Below, in pieces: positions 50,761 through 58,467 of a stretch of 64,000 nt of DNA. A program made the position numbers and the translations under genes. This stretch comes from an uncultured Rubrobacteraceae bacterium (GTDB lineage Bacteria; Actinomycetota; Rubrobacteria; Rubrobacterales; Rubrobacteraceae): NCBI GenBank assembly GCA_902806085.1, contig CADCVH010000073.1, positions 1 through 64,000 on the forward strand, given 5' to 3'. Numbering within the stretch: the first letter of the stretch is position 1; every line of letters starts with the position of its first letter. Below the pieces are notes generated by a model, which was given only the letters and a program-made list of their open reading frames with translations, was not told where the DNA came from and ran no database searches.

Positions 50761-51744
50761 CTAACCGCTTTCGGTTCGGGAGATCGGGATGCCCTGGCGC
50801 GGGGTGTCCGCGCCCATCAGGAGCGGGGAGGTCCGCCGTTCGGCCCTCTCGGCGATCCCCGAGACGCGGTTCGCCACGATCTCGACCACCTCATCCGAGG
50901 TGTTCTCTATGGAGAGGTTCTCGACCGCGTTGACGCCGGCGCGGCCCGCGCTCTCGACTATGTAGTCGTGGATCTGGCGTATCTGCTGGAAGTGGCTTAT
51001 GTACTCCTCCGCCGGCCGGCGCATCGCCGTGCCCATGGCCCGGATGTAGAACCTGGAGCGGTGGACGTTCTCGTCGGAGAGGTGGACCACGAGCGTGCAG
51101 ACGTTCGGGTGATCCAGGTATCGCTCGGGAATGATCTCCGGCACCAGGTGAACCCCCTCGACGACGAGGTTCGTCCCCTCCTTGAGCCCCCGCTCCACGA
51201 TCGCCTCCACCCCGACGCAGACCCTCGCCGTCTGCTCCCTGAAACCGAAGAGCACGGCTTCGTCCTCGTCGACCGGCACCCGCACGTCCTGGCGCTTGAT
51301 CTCGTAGGAGCTCTTGTGCAGGATCGGCAGCAGGTCGGGGCTGATGGCGTGGCGCAGGACCTCCCGGATGGAGTCCGTCCCGACGACGCTCTGGATGTTC
51401 AACCGCCTGGCCACGTCCGCCGCGAGCGTGCTCGTCCCGACGCCCGTGGCGCCCCCGATCAGGACCACCACGGGCTCGCTGGACTCGCGCAGGATGCGCC
51501 ACTTGTCCAACCTGCCCACGGCGATGGCGTCCTTCCTGACGAGCTTGTCCCGGACGCGCGCGAGGACCTCTTCCTCCTCGACCGTGAAGCGCTGCTCGGC
51601 CATCAGCTCGGCGCGGACCTCGCTCGCTATCTGGTGGGACAGCTCCGGGCCCGCGCCCGCCTGGGCCAGCGTCTGGGCCAGAATGCCGCGGGAGAACGGG
51701 GTCTGGCGCCCGCCCTTGACGATGGTGATCTCACGTTCCTCCAT
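50761..51744 (-). CDS. 2-phosphoglycerate kinase-like protein with ATP-cone domain
   Basis: This 327-residue protein has an N-terminal ATP-cone-like segment (about 5-90, IVKGGRQTPFSRGILAQTL). A P-loop kinase domain follows, whose nucleotide loop reads GGATGVGTST (about 96-105), with Thr where Walker A usually has Lys. Downstream motifs are VGTDSIREVLRHAI, EGVHLVPEIIPERYL and SRFYIRAMG. The overall pattern is that of archaeal-type 2-phosphoglycerate kinases (2PG to 2,3-diphosphoglycerate). The bacterial role is unclear. ATG 51744 has GGGAGGG upstream. Confidence 0.78.
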   Translation of the reverse strand: MEEREITIVKGGRQTPFSRGILAQTLAQAGAGPELSHQIASEVRAELMAEQRFTVEEEEVLARVRDKLVRKDAIAVGRLDKWRILRESSEPVVVLIGGATGVGTSTLAADVARRLNIQSVVGTDSIREVLRHAISPDLLPILHKSSYEIKRQDVRVPVDEDEAVLFGFREQTARVCVGVEAIVERGLKEGTNLVVEGVHLVPEIIPERYLDHPNVCTLVVHLSDENVHRSRFYIRAMGTAMRRPAEEYISHFQQIRQIHDYIVESAGRAGVNAVENLSIENTSDEVVEIVANRVSGIAERAERRTSPLLMGADTPRQGIPISRTESG

Positions 51745-51771
51745 GGCGCCCTCCCAAGGGAACCGACGACC

Positions 51772-52344
51772 CTAGTCGCCGAGGATGCGCAGGCCCCCGA
51801 ACTTCCTCCCCCGCCGCTTCCTGATGCGAGCGTAGAAGAATAGCAGAAACGCCACGAGCAGTACCGGCAAGAGGGGCACGAAGAGGGCCAGAATTCCGCC
51901 CACCAATGCCACCGCGTCTTCGATCAGGCTGAGAAAAGAAGTGGACACCCCGGAAGAGGCGTCCCGCGCCGGTGGTCGCAGCAAAACCTTGAGCACGGCG
52001 ACGACCCCCGCCACGATTCCGCCCGCGACGAGCCACGGCACGGCGTCCGCAGCCACACCCGAAGCGAGGCCGAACAGCAGCGCGCCCGACGCGGCCCTGA
52101 TCGGGACCATGATCCAGTTAAAGACGCGTTCTATCGCCCGGATTTTATCCAGCACGATCTCCAGGATCGATAGACCCGCCAGGCCCCCAAAGAGGGCCCA
52201 CTCGTTCACCGCGACGCCAGGCGCCGAGAGATCGAACACCCCAAGAGCGGCGAACAGCACGGACAGCGCAGGCAACAGAAACGCCCTCACCCCCGCCACG
52301 GAGGCGAGGCCTACGCCAAGTCCTACTGCAAGCAAAATTTCCAT
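51772..52344 (-). CDS. DUF4126 membrane protein
   Basis: This 190-residue protein starts [25 protein letters not shown], with four to five hydrophobic segments ([36 protein letters not shown] and others) and a basic C-terminus. ATG 52344 lies six bases after a perfect TATAAT, so the longer ORF start at 52377 is rejected and the message is probably leaderless. The family function is unknown. Confidence 0.85.
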   Translation of the reverse strand: MEILLAVGLGVGLASVAGVRAFLLPALSVLFAALGVFDLSAPGVAVNEWALFGGLAGLSILEIVLDKIRAIERVFNWIMVPIRAASGALLFGLASGVAADAVPWLVAGGIVAGVVAVLKVLLRPPARDASSGVSTSFLSLIEDAVALVGGILALFVPLLPVLLVAFLLFFYARIRKRRGRKFGGLRILGD

Positions 52345-52350
52345 GCCGAC

Positions 52351-52356
52351 ATTATA
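52351..52356 (-). promoter_or_regulatory. -10 box of the DUF4126 gene (leaderless)
   Basis: A perfect TATAAT on the minus strand is followed by six bases and ATG 52344. TTGAAG lies 15 bases further upstream, so it is a slightly short promoter. This is the clearest leaderless case in the window. Confidence 0.75.
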
Positions 52357-52537
52357 CCTGTGGCAGATAGGCTTCAAGGCCGGCGAACTGCCCCGAAGAG
52401 GCGAACCTCGCGGCGCTCGGGGTGGGTCAGGTAGCGGTTCGCCGGACGGCCCTGGTTGCCCCGATCCCCGTTTACCTCTAGGCTATACTTGCTCAAATTC
52501 GTGGCGTGTACGCCGCAAAAGATCCGGAGGATTGAAC

Positions 52538-53920
52538 GTGTCGCAGGCCGTTACGATGGAGAAAGTTGTCGCCTTTTGCAAGCGCCGGGGCTTCGTGTAC
52601 CAGAGCTCGGAGATCTACGGCGGCCTCCGGTCCTCTTACGATTACGGCCCCTTGGGCGTCGAGATGAAGCGGAACATAAAAGAGGAGTGGTGGCGGAGCA
52701 CCGTCCACATGCGCGACGACGTGGTGGGCCTGGACGCGGCGATTATCATGCACCCCAAGGTGTGGGAGGCCTCCGGGCACACCGCGACCTTCAACGACAT
52801 GCTCGTCGAGAGCCGCACCAGCAAGCGCCGCTACAGGGCCGACCACCTCATCGAGGACGCCACCGGAATCGACGCCGAAGGGCTGAGCCCCGAGGAGCTG
52901 ACGAAGATCATCCAGGAGGACGACCGGGTCAAGGACCCCGTGGACGGCGGGCGGGACTTCGCGCCGGTGCGCCCCTTCAACCTGATGTTCGAGACGTACA
53001 TGGGGCCGGTCAAGAGCGAGGAGAACCTGGCGTATTTGAGGCCGGAGACGGCGCAGGGGATCTTCGTGAACTTCAAGAACGTGACCCAGACGAGCCGGGT
53101 GAAGGTGCCGTTCGGCATCGCGCAGCAGGGCAAGTCCTTCCGAAACGAGATCACGCCCGGCAACTTCATCTTCCGCACCCGCGAGTTCGAGCAGATGGAG
53201 ATGGAGTTCTTCGTCGAGCCCGGCACGGACGAGGAGTGGCACGAGTACTGGATCGAGCAGCGCTGGAACTGGTACCTGAACCTCGGCATCAAGGAGGAGA
53301 ACCTCCGCCGCTACGAGCACCCGCGGGAGAAGCTCTCCCACTACTCCAAGCGCACGGTGGACATCGAGTACAACTACCCGTTCGCCGGCTGGTCGGAGCT
53401 CGAAGGCGTTGCCAACCGCACGGACTACGACCTCAAGCAGCACGCCGAGCACTCCGGCGAGAGCCTGGAGTACATAGACCAGGCGACCAACAAGCGCTAC
53501 TACCCGTACGTCATAGAGCCCGCCGTCGGACCGGACAGAATAATGCTCGCCTTCCTCATGGACGCCTACACGGAGGAGGAGATAGGCGGCGAGGAGCGCA
53601 CCGTCTTGAAGCTCCACCCCCGCATCGCCCCCACCAAGGCGGCCGTCTTTCCGCTCTCCAAAAAGCAGCCCGTCTCGACCATAGCGCGCGAGCTCTACGA
53701 TGACCTCAAGGGGGACTACCGGCTCTTCTACGACGACTCGGGCTCCATCGGCCGGCGCTACCGGCGCCAGGACGAGGCCGGCACCCCTTTCTGCGTCACG
53801 GTCGACTTCGACACCATCGAGGACAGGCAGGTGACCATCCGCGACCGCGACACGCTAGAGCAGGAGCGCGTCCCGATAGAAGCGGTGCGGGACAGGTTGA
53901 AGGCTTTGATCTCGGGCTAG
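52538..53920 (+). CDS. glyS: Glycyl-tRNA synthetase (class II, single-chain)
   Basis: This enzyme charges tRNA-Gly. The 460-residue product is the single-chain alpha2 type. It has [18 protein letters not shown] near the start, motif 2 ([21 protein letters not shown]), [12 protein letters not shown], motif 3 region ([17 protein letters not shown]) and the anticodon-binding domain at the C-terminus. GTG 52538 has GGAGG seven bases upstream; the ORF track extends the frame back to 51941, through the DUF4126 gene, which is not credible. A TATACT at about 52483 is a possible -10. Confidence 0.97.
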   Translation: MSQAVTMEKVVAFCKRRGFVYQSSEIYGGLRSSYDYGPLGVEMKRNIKEEWWRSTVHMRDDVVGLDAAIIMHPKVWEASGHTATFNDMLVESRTSKRRYRADHLIEDATGIDAEGLSPEELTKIIQEDDRVKDPVDGGRDFAPVRPFNLMFETYMGPVKSEENLAYLRPETAQGIFVNFKNVTQTSRVKVPFGIAQQGKSFRNEITPGNFIFRTREFEQMEMEFFVEPGTDEEWHEYWIEQRWNWYLNLGIKEENLRRYEHPREKLSHYSKRTVDIEYNYPFAGWSELEGVANRTDYDLKQHAEHSGESLEYIDQATNKRYYPYVIEPAVGPDRIMLAFLMDAYTEEEIGGEERTVLKLHPRIAPTKAAVFPLSKKQPVSTIARELYDDLKGDYRLFYDDSGSIGRRYRRQDEAGTPFCVTVDFDTIEDRQVTIRDRDTLEQERVPIEAVRDRLKALISG

Positions 53921-53957
53921 CTTGGCTTCGCGCGTGGGGCATCGGGAGAGGTAGGGC

Positions 53958-54410
53958 GTGCCGGTCGAGGTGATCGGAATAGACCACGTCTTCGTCGCGG
54001 TGCGCGACATGGACGCGGCGACGGAGTTCTACGACCGCGTGATGCCCGTCCTCGGCTTCAGGCGGGGCGACGGAAGCCTCGGCGGAGACCCCCACGTCTT
54101 CTACTACGGCCGTCAGCTCGTGTACGCGTTGAGGCCGGCGAAAGAGGGCACAGCGGACCACGATCCCTACGCCCCGGGCCTCCACCACCTCTGCTTCAGG
54201 GTGGTGGACGAGGAAGCCGTGGACCGGGCCGCCGGCGAGCTCGTCGAAGCGGGCGTCGAAGCGACGCCGCCCCGCTACTACCCGGAGTACGGTCCCGACT
54301 ACTACGCCACCTTCTTCGAGGACCCCGACGGGATACGGTTGGAGGTCATGAACTTCCGGGAGCTCAGGCGCAAGATCATGTACGACTGGGAGGCGGGGGC
54401 CGGCCGTTAG
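53958..54410 (+). CDS. VOC family (glyoxalase-like) protein
   Basis: This 150-residue vicinal-oxygen-chelate protein has metal ligands in IDHVFVAV, LHHLCFRV and GIRLEVMNF (His, His, Glu). The two beta-alpha-beta-beta-beta modules are complete. The specific reaction (lyase, dioxygenase or resistance-type) cannot be assigned. GTG 53958 has GAGAGGTAGG upstream. It follows glyS on the same strand. Confidence 0.85.
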   Translation: MPVEVIGIDHVFVAVRDMDAATEFYDRVMPVLGFRRGDGSLGGDPHVFYYGRQLVYALRPAKEGTADHDPYAPGLHHLCFRVVDEEAVDRAAGELVEAGVEATPPRYYPEYGPDYYATFFEDPDGIRLEVMNFRELRRKIMYDWEAGAGR

Positions 54411-54608
54411 GGAACGCCTCTCGTCTCTCTGAAGCACCCCGGATCGCGCCGCCGTCTAGCTTTCTCGCCGGGACGTTCGAGGCGGCCCGGCGTTGCGCGA
54501 GAGATCTAGTTCACACGCGGCTTCGGCCGTCGTCCCTGGAATCCTGTTTCTGCTGGTACAGTCCGCGTGAGAAACCCACCAAACCCTAGCAAAGGAACAG
54601 TAAAGATC

Positions 54609-55208
54609 ATGGATATCGCCGTGCTGGCACAACTCCTGTCTTCCCTTGGCACCCTCGTCGTTGCGTCCGGGATCCTCTACCAGGGCAGGCAAGCGCGCAA
54701 GGCGCGCGACGACACGGACCGGCCGCAGATCATAGTCGACGCGGACTACACCGGGCGCTTCACCACCAACATAGTGGTGCGCAACATCGGGAACGGGACG
54801 GCCAAGAACATCACGTTCGAGTTCTCGGCGCCGCTTGAGAGCACGAGCGGGTACGACATCACCGAGCTGCCGTACTTCAAGCACGGCATAAACTTCATGG
54901 CCCCGCAGACGGACCTCCCCGCCGTCTGGGACTCGTACCAGAACGTGGTGCAGAACCTGAGGGACAAGGGCCTGACGAAGGGCATCACGATCACCTCGAA
55001 GTACCAAGACCGCAACGGAGAGCCGTACGAGACCGAGTGGACCATAAACCCGCTGCTGCTCGAAGGGAGCGGCTACTCGGACTACAAGGGTTACGAGGAC
55101 GAGGTGCAGGCCCTGCAGGACCAGGCGAGGGCCATGGAGCAGATCTCCGAGGACCTCAAAGACCTCAAAGAGGCCGCGGGCCATCGACTCGACGAACGGG
55201 TGAGCTAG
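54609..55208 (+). CDS. Membrane-anchored protein of unknown function
   Basis: This protein of about 199 residues starts MDIAVLAQLLSSLGTLVVASGILY, one N-terminal helix. A beta-rich domain follows (PQIIVDADYTGRFTTNIVVRNIGNGTAKNITFEF) and then an acidic helical tail. It resembles the uncharacterised single-helix proteins with an immunoglobulin-like domain found in many bacteria. TACAGT at 54557 may be its -10; ATG 54609 has AAAGGA upstream, while the ORF-track start 54567 falls about at the expected transcription start. The composition is less GC-rich than its neighbours. Confidence 0.68.
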   Translation: MDIAVLAQLLSSLGTLVVASGILYQGRQARKARDDTDRPQIIVDADYTGRFTTNIVVRNIGNGTAKNITFEFSAPLESTSGYDITELPYFKHGINFMAPQTDLPAVWDSYQNVVQNLRDKGLTKGITITSKYQDRNGEPYETEWTINPLLLEGSGYSDYKGYEDEVQALQDQARAMEQISEDLKDLKEAAGHRLDERVS

Positions 55209-55276
55209 GCAACCCGGACCGGCCCCCGGCCGTACCGGCGGCAGGCGCCGCCGAGAAAAACGAACGCGCCGACAAA

Positions 55277-55306
55277 GCGGAGCCCCCGCAGAGACGGGGG
55301 CTCCGC
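55277..55306. terminator. Bidirectional hairpin between convergent genes
   Basis: GCGGAGCCCCC and GGGGGCTCCGC form a perfect 11-base stem with an 8-base loop. It lies between the convergent stops at 55208 and 55327, so it can serve both genes. Confidence 0.8.
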
Positions 55307-55326
55307 CAGAGTCTGCTCCGGGCCGG

Positions 55327-56760
55327 TCAGCCGGTCAGCTCGACCGGGTTCCGCCAGCCGTCGAGCGCCTCGCGGCGGGGGATCAGGTGCTCTTCCGGCG
55401 TCCCCTGATCCTCGAGGAACCCTATGGCGTCTTCGCAGAGGGCCTCGCCCTCTCCGGGGCGGCTGCGCCAGACGTTGTTCGTCTCCCCAGGGTCGGTGCG
55501 GAGGTCGTAGAGCTCGGGCTGGTCGTTCGGGCCGCCGAGGATCGCGGAGCGTTCGCGGGTGGTTACGGTGAAGGGCATGTAGCTCGCGACCTTGCGGGGC
55601 GTGGAGTCGACGGCGGTCGTGATCTCCCCCTCCGCCATGTACAGCGGCCACGAGCTGACCACGAAGGGCCGGTGCTCGCTCTTGTGCCCGGTGAGCACGC
55701 CGCCGAAGGACTCGCCCTTCATCGTCATCGGGTTGGCGAGGCCGGTGAGGTCGAGGATCGTGGGCGCTATGTCCGGGGCCGTGGTCATGGCGTGGCGGTG
55801 GCCCGGCGTGAGGCCGGGGCCTCGGGCTATCAGGGGGATGCGGCTGATCTCGTTGTACAGGGGCGACCACTGCACCGTGAGCAGCCACGACTCGGAGAGC
55901 CAGGCCGGCAGGTTCGAGCCTTCCGAAACGGCCGCTTCGGGCTCGTGGACCCACTCGGCCTTGCCGAAGTAGTCGTGCTCCCCGAAATAGAAGCCGTGGT
56001 CGGTGGTGAAAATCACGATGGTGTTATCGCGCAGGTTCAGCGCGTCGAGCTTGCCGAGGAAGCGCCCGATCCAGAAGTCCACCATCGTGACCTCGCCGCA
56101 GTACGTCGCGTGCGCGAGCTCGACGTCGTCCTCCGTGAGCCCCGCCTCCCGCCAGTTGCCGTAGGCGGGGTAGATCTGCTCCCCTTCGAAACCCTCCCGG
56201 TACTGCTTCGTGTAGTAGTCCGGCGCGTCCCAGGGCTCGTGCGGGTCCCACGTGTCCACGTACAGGAAGAACTGCTCGTCGTGGTGCCGCTCCAGCCACC
56301 TCTCGGCCTCGGTCATCGTCCGGGCCACGAGCCGGTCTTCCTCCCTCGTCCACGTCGAGCGCGCGTCGGCCCTCTCGTGGGGCCTTGTGTCGTCCCCCTG
56401 CCCCCTCACCCAGATGAAGTCGTCGAACCCCCGATCGTAGCCGAACCCGTTCCTGACATAGAACGGCGTGTCCACAACCCCCATCGTCGTGTACCCCGCA
56501 CCCGACATGACCTCGGGCAGCGTCGTCAGGTGCCGGGGCAAGGGCTCCCAACCCATGTGCGTGTACGAGAACGTCCCCGTCAGGACGTCCGCCCGCGCCG
56601 GCATCGTCGGGAACGACGACGCGACGTGGTGGTCGAACACCGCCGACTGGCGGGCGAACGCGTCCAGGTAAGGGGTCTTGATATAAGGGTTCCCGTATGC
56701 CCCGATGTGGTCCCGCCGGAAGGTGTCCGCCACGATCACCACGACGTTCGGTCGATCCAT
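55327..56760 (-). CDS. Sulfatase-fold hydrolase with Thr in place of the catalytic Cys/Ser
   Basis: This 477-residue alkaline-phosphatase-superfamily enzyme starts MDRPNVVVIVADTFRRDHIGAYG. The usual C/S-x-P-S-R...TG motif reads T-M-P-A-R-ADVL-TG (T52), so the residue converted to formylglycine in true sulfatases is Thr. Other metal and active-site motifs are present (FTTDHGFYFGEHDYFGKAEWVHE, DTWDPHEPW). A Thr nucleophile is known in phospho-transferring members of the superfamily, so it may be a phosphodiesterase rather than a sulfatase. ATG 56760 has GGAGGAAG upstream; no signal peptide is visible. Confidence 0.86.
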   Translation of the reverse strand: MDRPNVVVIVADTFRRDHIGAYGNPYIKTPYLDAFARQSAVFDHHVASSFPTMPARADVLTGTFSYTHMGWEPLPRHLTTLPEVMSGAGYTTMGVVDTPFYVRNGFGYDRGFDDFIWVRGQGDDTRPHERADARSTWTREEDRLVARTMTEAERWLERHHDEQFFLYVDTWDPHEPWDAPDYYTKQYREGFEGEQIYPAYGNWREAGLTEDDVELAHATYCGEVTMVDFWIGRFLGKLDALNLRDNTIVIFTTDHGFYFGEHDYFGKAEWVHEPEAAVSEGSNLPAWLSESWLLTVQWSPLYNEISRIPLIARGPGLTPGHRHAMTTAPDIAPTILDLTGLANPMTMKGESFGGVLTGHKSEHRPFVVSSWPLYMAEGEITTAVDSTPRKVASYMPFTVTTRERSAILGGPNDQPELYDLRTDPGETNNVWRSRPGEGEALCEDAIGFLEDQGTPEEHLIPRREALDGWRNPVELTG

Positions 56761-56877
56761 TCTTCCTCCAGCTAACTCGTCTCGTAATCCAACGGGGCGA
56801 TACCCTACAATATACTCCACTCAATTGCTAGACAAACTTATGAAATCCACAAGAAAATATGTCGGGTGGCCCACGCG

Positions 56878-57105
56878 CTACACGCTGTGCGTTGGGATAT
56901 CGTGGGTTAGACGCAGAGAGAATCCCACTTGGGGAAGCGTGAGCAGGTGGTAGCCCAAACGGTGCGGGTCGTCGTTGACCAGGCGCTCGATGGCGACCGA
57001 GCCCTCAGAACCCCGGATACTGAACGGTATCCTCAGCTTGCCTTGTAACCCCGAAGCGGTGCAAGACCACTCCCGCATAGTCACGCCCGTAGCCCATTCG
57101 CCCAT
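56878..57105 (-). CDS. Possible 75-residue orphan ORF (low confidence)
   Basis: A minus-strand frame reads REWSCTASGLQGKLRIPFSIRG and VAIERLVNDDPHRLGYHLL, which has protein-like composition. The local GC content is lower than in neighbouring genes. There is no clear ribosome site and no family is recognised. It may be a small foreign gene or the remnant of one. It lies between the sulfatase-like gene and the DUF4260 promoter. Confidence 0.25.
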   Translation of the reverse strand: MGEWATGVTMREWSCTASGLQGKLRIPFSIRGSEGSVAIERLVNDDPHRLGYHLLTLPQVGFSLRLTHDIPTHSV

Positions 57106-57131
57106 CTCCGAGAAAAAGTCGCCTCACACCA

Positions 57132-57175
57132 TTGACAAAACTAATGTCGTTAGTATATAACTACCTCAGTTAGTA
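57132..57175 (+). promoter_or_regulatory. DUF4260-tetR promoter with TetR-type operator
   Basis: TTGACA (57132-57137) is followed 16 bases later by TATATA or 18 bases later by TATAAC. ACTAA-N5-TTAGT (57140-57154), an inverted repeat, lies inside the spacer. GTTAGTA occurs again exactly 20 bases downstream (57149 and 57169), two helical turns apart. This is the layout expected for a repressor such as the adjacent TetR protein. Confidence 0.68.
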
Positions 57176-57213
57176 AATCGGGCGGGACGAGGTTCCGCGG
57201 AGAGGAGCAGATC

Positions 57214-57636
57214 ATGGAATCGGCGATGGACCAGAGGCAGCGAGAGGAACGGGCGATGAACAGGACTTCCGGGCCCCTTTCTTGGACGCGTCCGGCGGCG
57301 ATGCTGAGGGCCGAGGGGGCGGCCATGCTGGCCGGTGGTGCGGCGTTGTACTGGCTCAACGGGGAGAGCTGGTGGTTGTTCGCGCTGCTGCTCTTGGCCC
57401 CCGACGCGTCGATGGCGGGCTACCTGGCGGGTCCGAGGGTCGGGGCGGCCCTCTACAACGTCTTCCACTCCTATCCGTTGCCCGCCGCCTTGGGGATCTT
57501 CGGTCTCTTGGCGGGGGCTCCGCTCGCCGTTGGTGTCGCCTCGGTGTGGTTCGCGCACATCGGAATGGACCGGATGTTGGGCTACGGCCTCAAGTACGGG
57601 AGCGGTTTCAAGGACACGCACCTCGGGCGGGTGTAG
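57214..57636 (+). CDS. DUF4260 membrane protein
   Basis: This 140-residue membrane protein has about four helices, with RAEGAAMLAGGAALYWLNG, PDASMAGYLAGPRVGAALYNVFHSYPLP and HIGMDRMLGYGLKYGSGFKDTHLG, the DUF4260 signatures. The function is unknown. ATG 57214 has GAGGAG six bases upstream. It is the first gene downstream of the TetR-type operator and is followed by tetR on the same strand. Confidence 0.88.
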   Translation: MESAMDQRQREERAMNRTSGPLSWTRPAAMLRAEGAAMLAGGAALYWLNGESWWLFALLLLAPDASMAGYLAGPRVGAALYNVFHSYPLPAALGIFGLLAGAPLAVGVASVWFAHIGMDRMLGYGLKYGSGFKDTHLGRV

Positions 57637-57680
57637 GGTTTCCGTGGAGGATGTTCCGACATGGACCGAGGGGTTCGGGC

Positions 57681-58268
57681 ATGCCTAGGGCGGGTTTGAA
57701 TCGGGCGGCGGTGGTGGAGGCGGCCGCCACCCTGGTTGACGAGGAAGGGGCGGGCGAGGAGCTCTCGCTCGCCCGTCTCGCGGAACACCTCGGCGTCCGC
57801 AAGCCCTCGCTCTACAACCACGTCTCCGGGATCGGCGACTTGCGGCGCGAGTTGGCCCTCGCGGGTCTTCGTGAGTTGGGACGAAGCCTCTCCCGCGCCG
57901 CCCTCGGCAGGGGGGGCGAAGAGGGTCTTTTCGCGCTCGCGGAAGCGTACCGTAGCTTCGTCAAAGAGCGGCCGGGGCTCTACGAAGCCACCGTCAGGTC
58001 TTACCGGCTCTATGCTCCCAACGACCCGGGGTTGGGGGCGGCCGAGGGGGAGACGCTGGAGCCGGTGTTGGCCGTGCTCGACTCTCTCGGCCTCCGTGAA
58101 GAGGAGGCCATCCACGCGGCGAGGGGCCTGAGGAGCGTGGCCCACGGCTTCGCCACGCTGGAGAAGGCCGGGGGCTTCGGCATGGATGTGGACCAAGACG
58201 AGAGCTTCCGAAGGCTGGTGTGCGCGTTCGTCGACGGGCTTTCCGGAAGACCGCCGTCCGGGATTTAG
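57681..58268 (+). CDS. TetR family transcriptional regulator (TetR_C_33/WHG type)
   Basis: This 195-residue regulator has an N-terminal TetR helix-turn-helix (SLARLAEHLGVRKPSLYNHVSG, about 32-53). The C-terminal ligand domain (LREEEAIHAARGLRSVAHGFATLE) resembles the WHG type. I use ATG 57681 with GAGGGG upstream; the ORF-track start 57282 lies in the DUF4260 gene. It probably represses its own two-gene unit through the operator at 57140-57175. Confidence 0.9.
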   Translation: MPRAGLNRAAVVEAAATLVDEEGAGEELSLARLAEHLGVRKPSLYNHVSGIGDLRRELALAGLRELGRSLSRAALGRGGEEGLFALAEAYRSFVKERPGLYEATVRSYRLYAPNDPGLGAAEGETLEPVLAVLDSLGLREEEAIHAARGLRSVAHGFATLEKAGGFGMDVDQDESFRRLVCAFVDGLSGRPPSGI

Positions 58269-58462
58269 CGAGGCTCGGGGGCGTGGCCGCCCGGTCCAGC
58301 GCCGGGCGGCTCTCGCGGTTCCGCAAGAACCTGTACGGCTGTCCGAGACGCCGAGCGGACGCCGCCGAGCAGGCGCAGGGCGACGCCCTGCTCGTCCGCG
58401 ATCGCGGCCACGCGCCGGGCCTCTTCGACCACGTCCGAACACCGTCCGTTGGTTTCTTGCAT
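58265..58462 (-). pseudogene. Truncated nucleotidyltransferase-like remnant
   Basis: The frame from ATG 58462 reads MQETNGRCSDVVEEARRVAAIADEQGVALRLLGGV, matching the N-terminus of nucleotidyltransferase-fold proteins. The frame then loses similarity. A shifted frame (RNRESRPALDRAATPPSLA) may hold the eroded continuation. With only about 35 meaningful residues it cannot be functional. AGGAG lies upstream. It is just after the glycine-betaine-type binding protein gene. Confidence 0.5.
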
Positions 58463-58467
58463 CGCTC

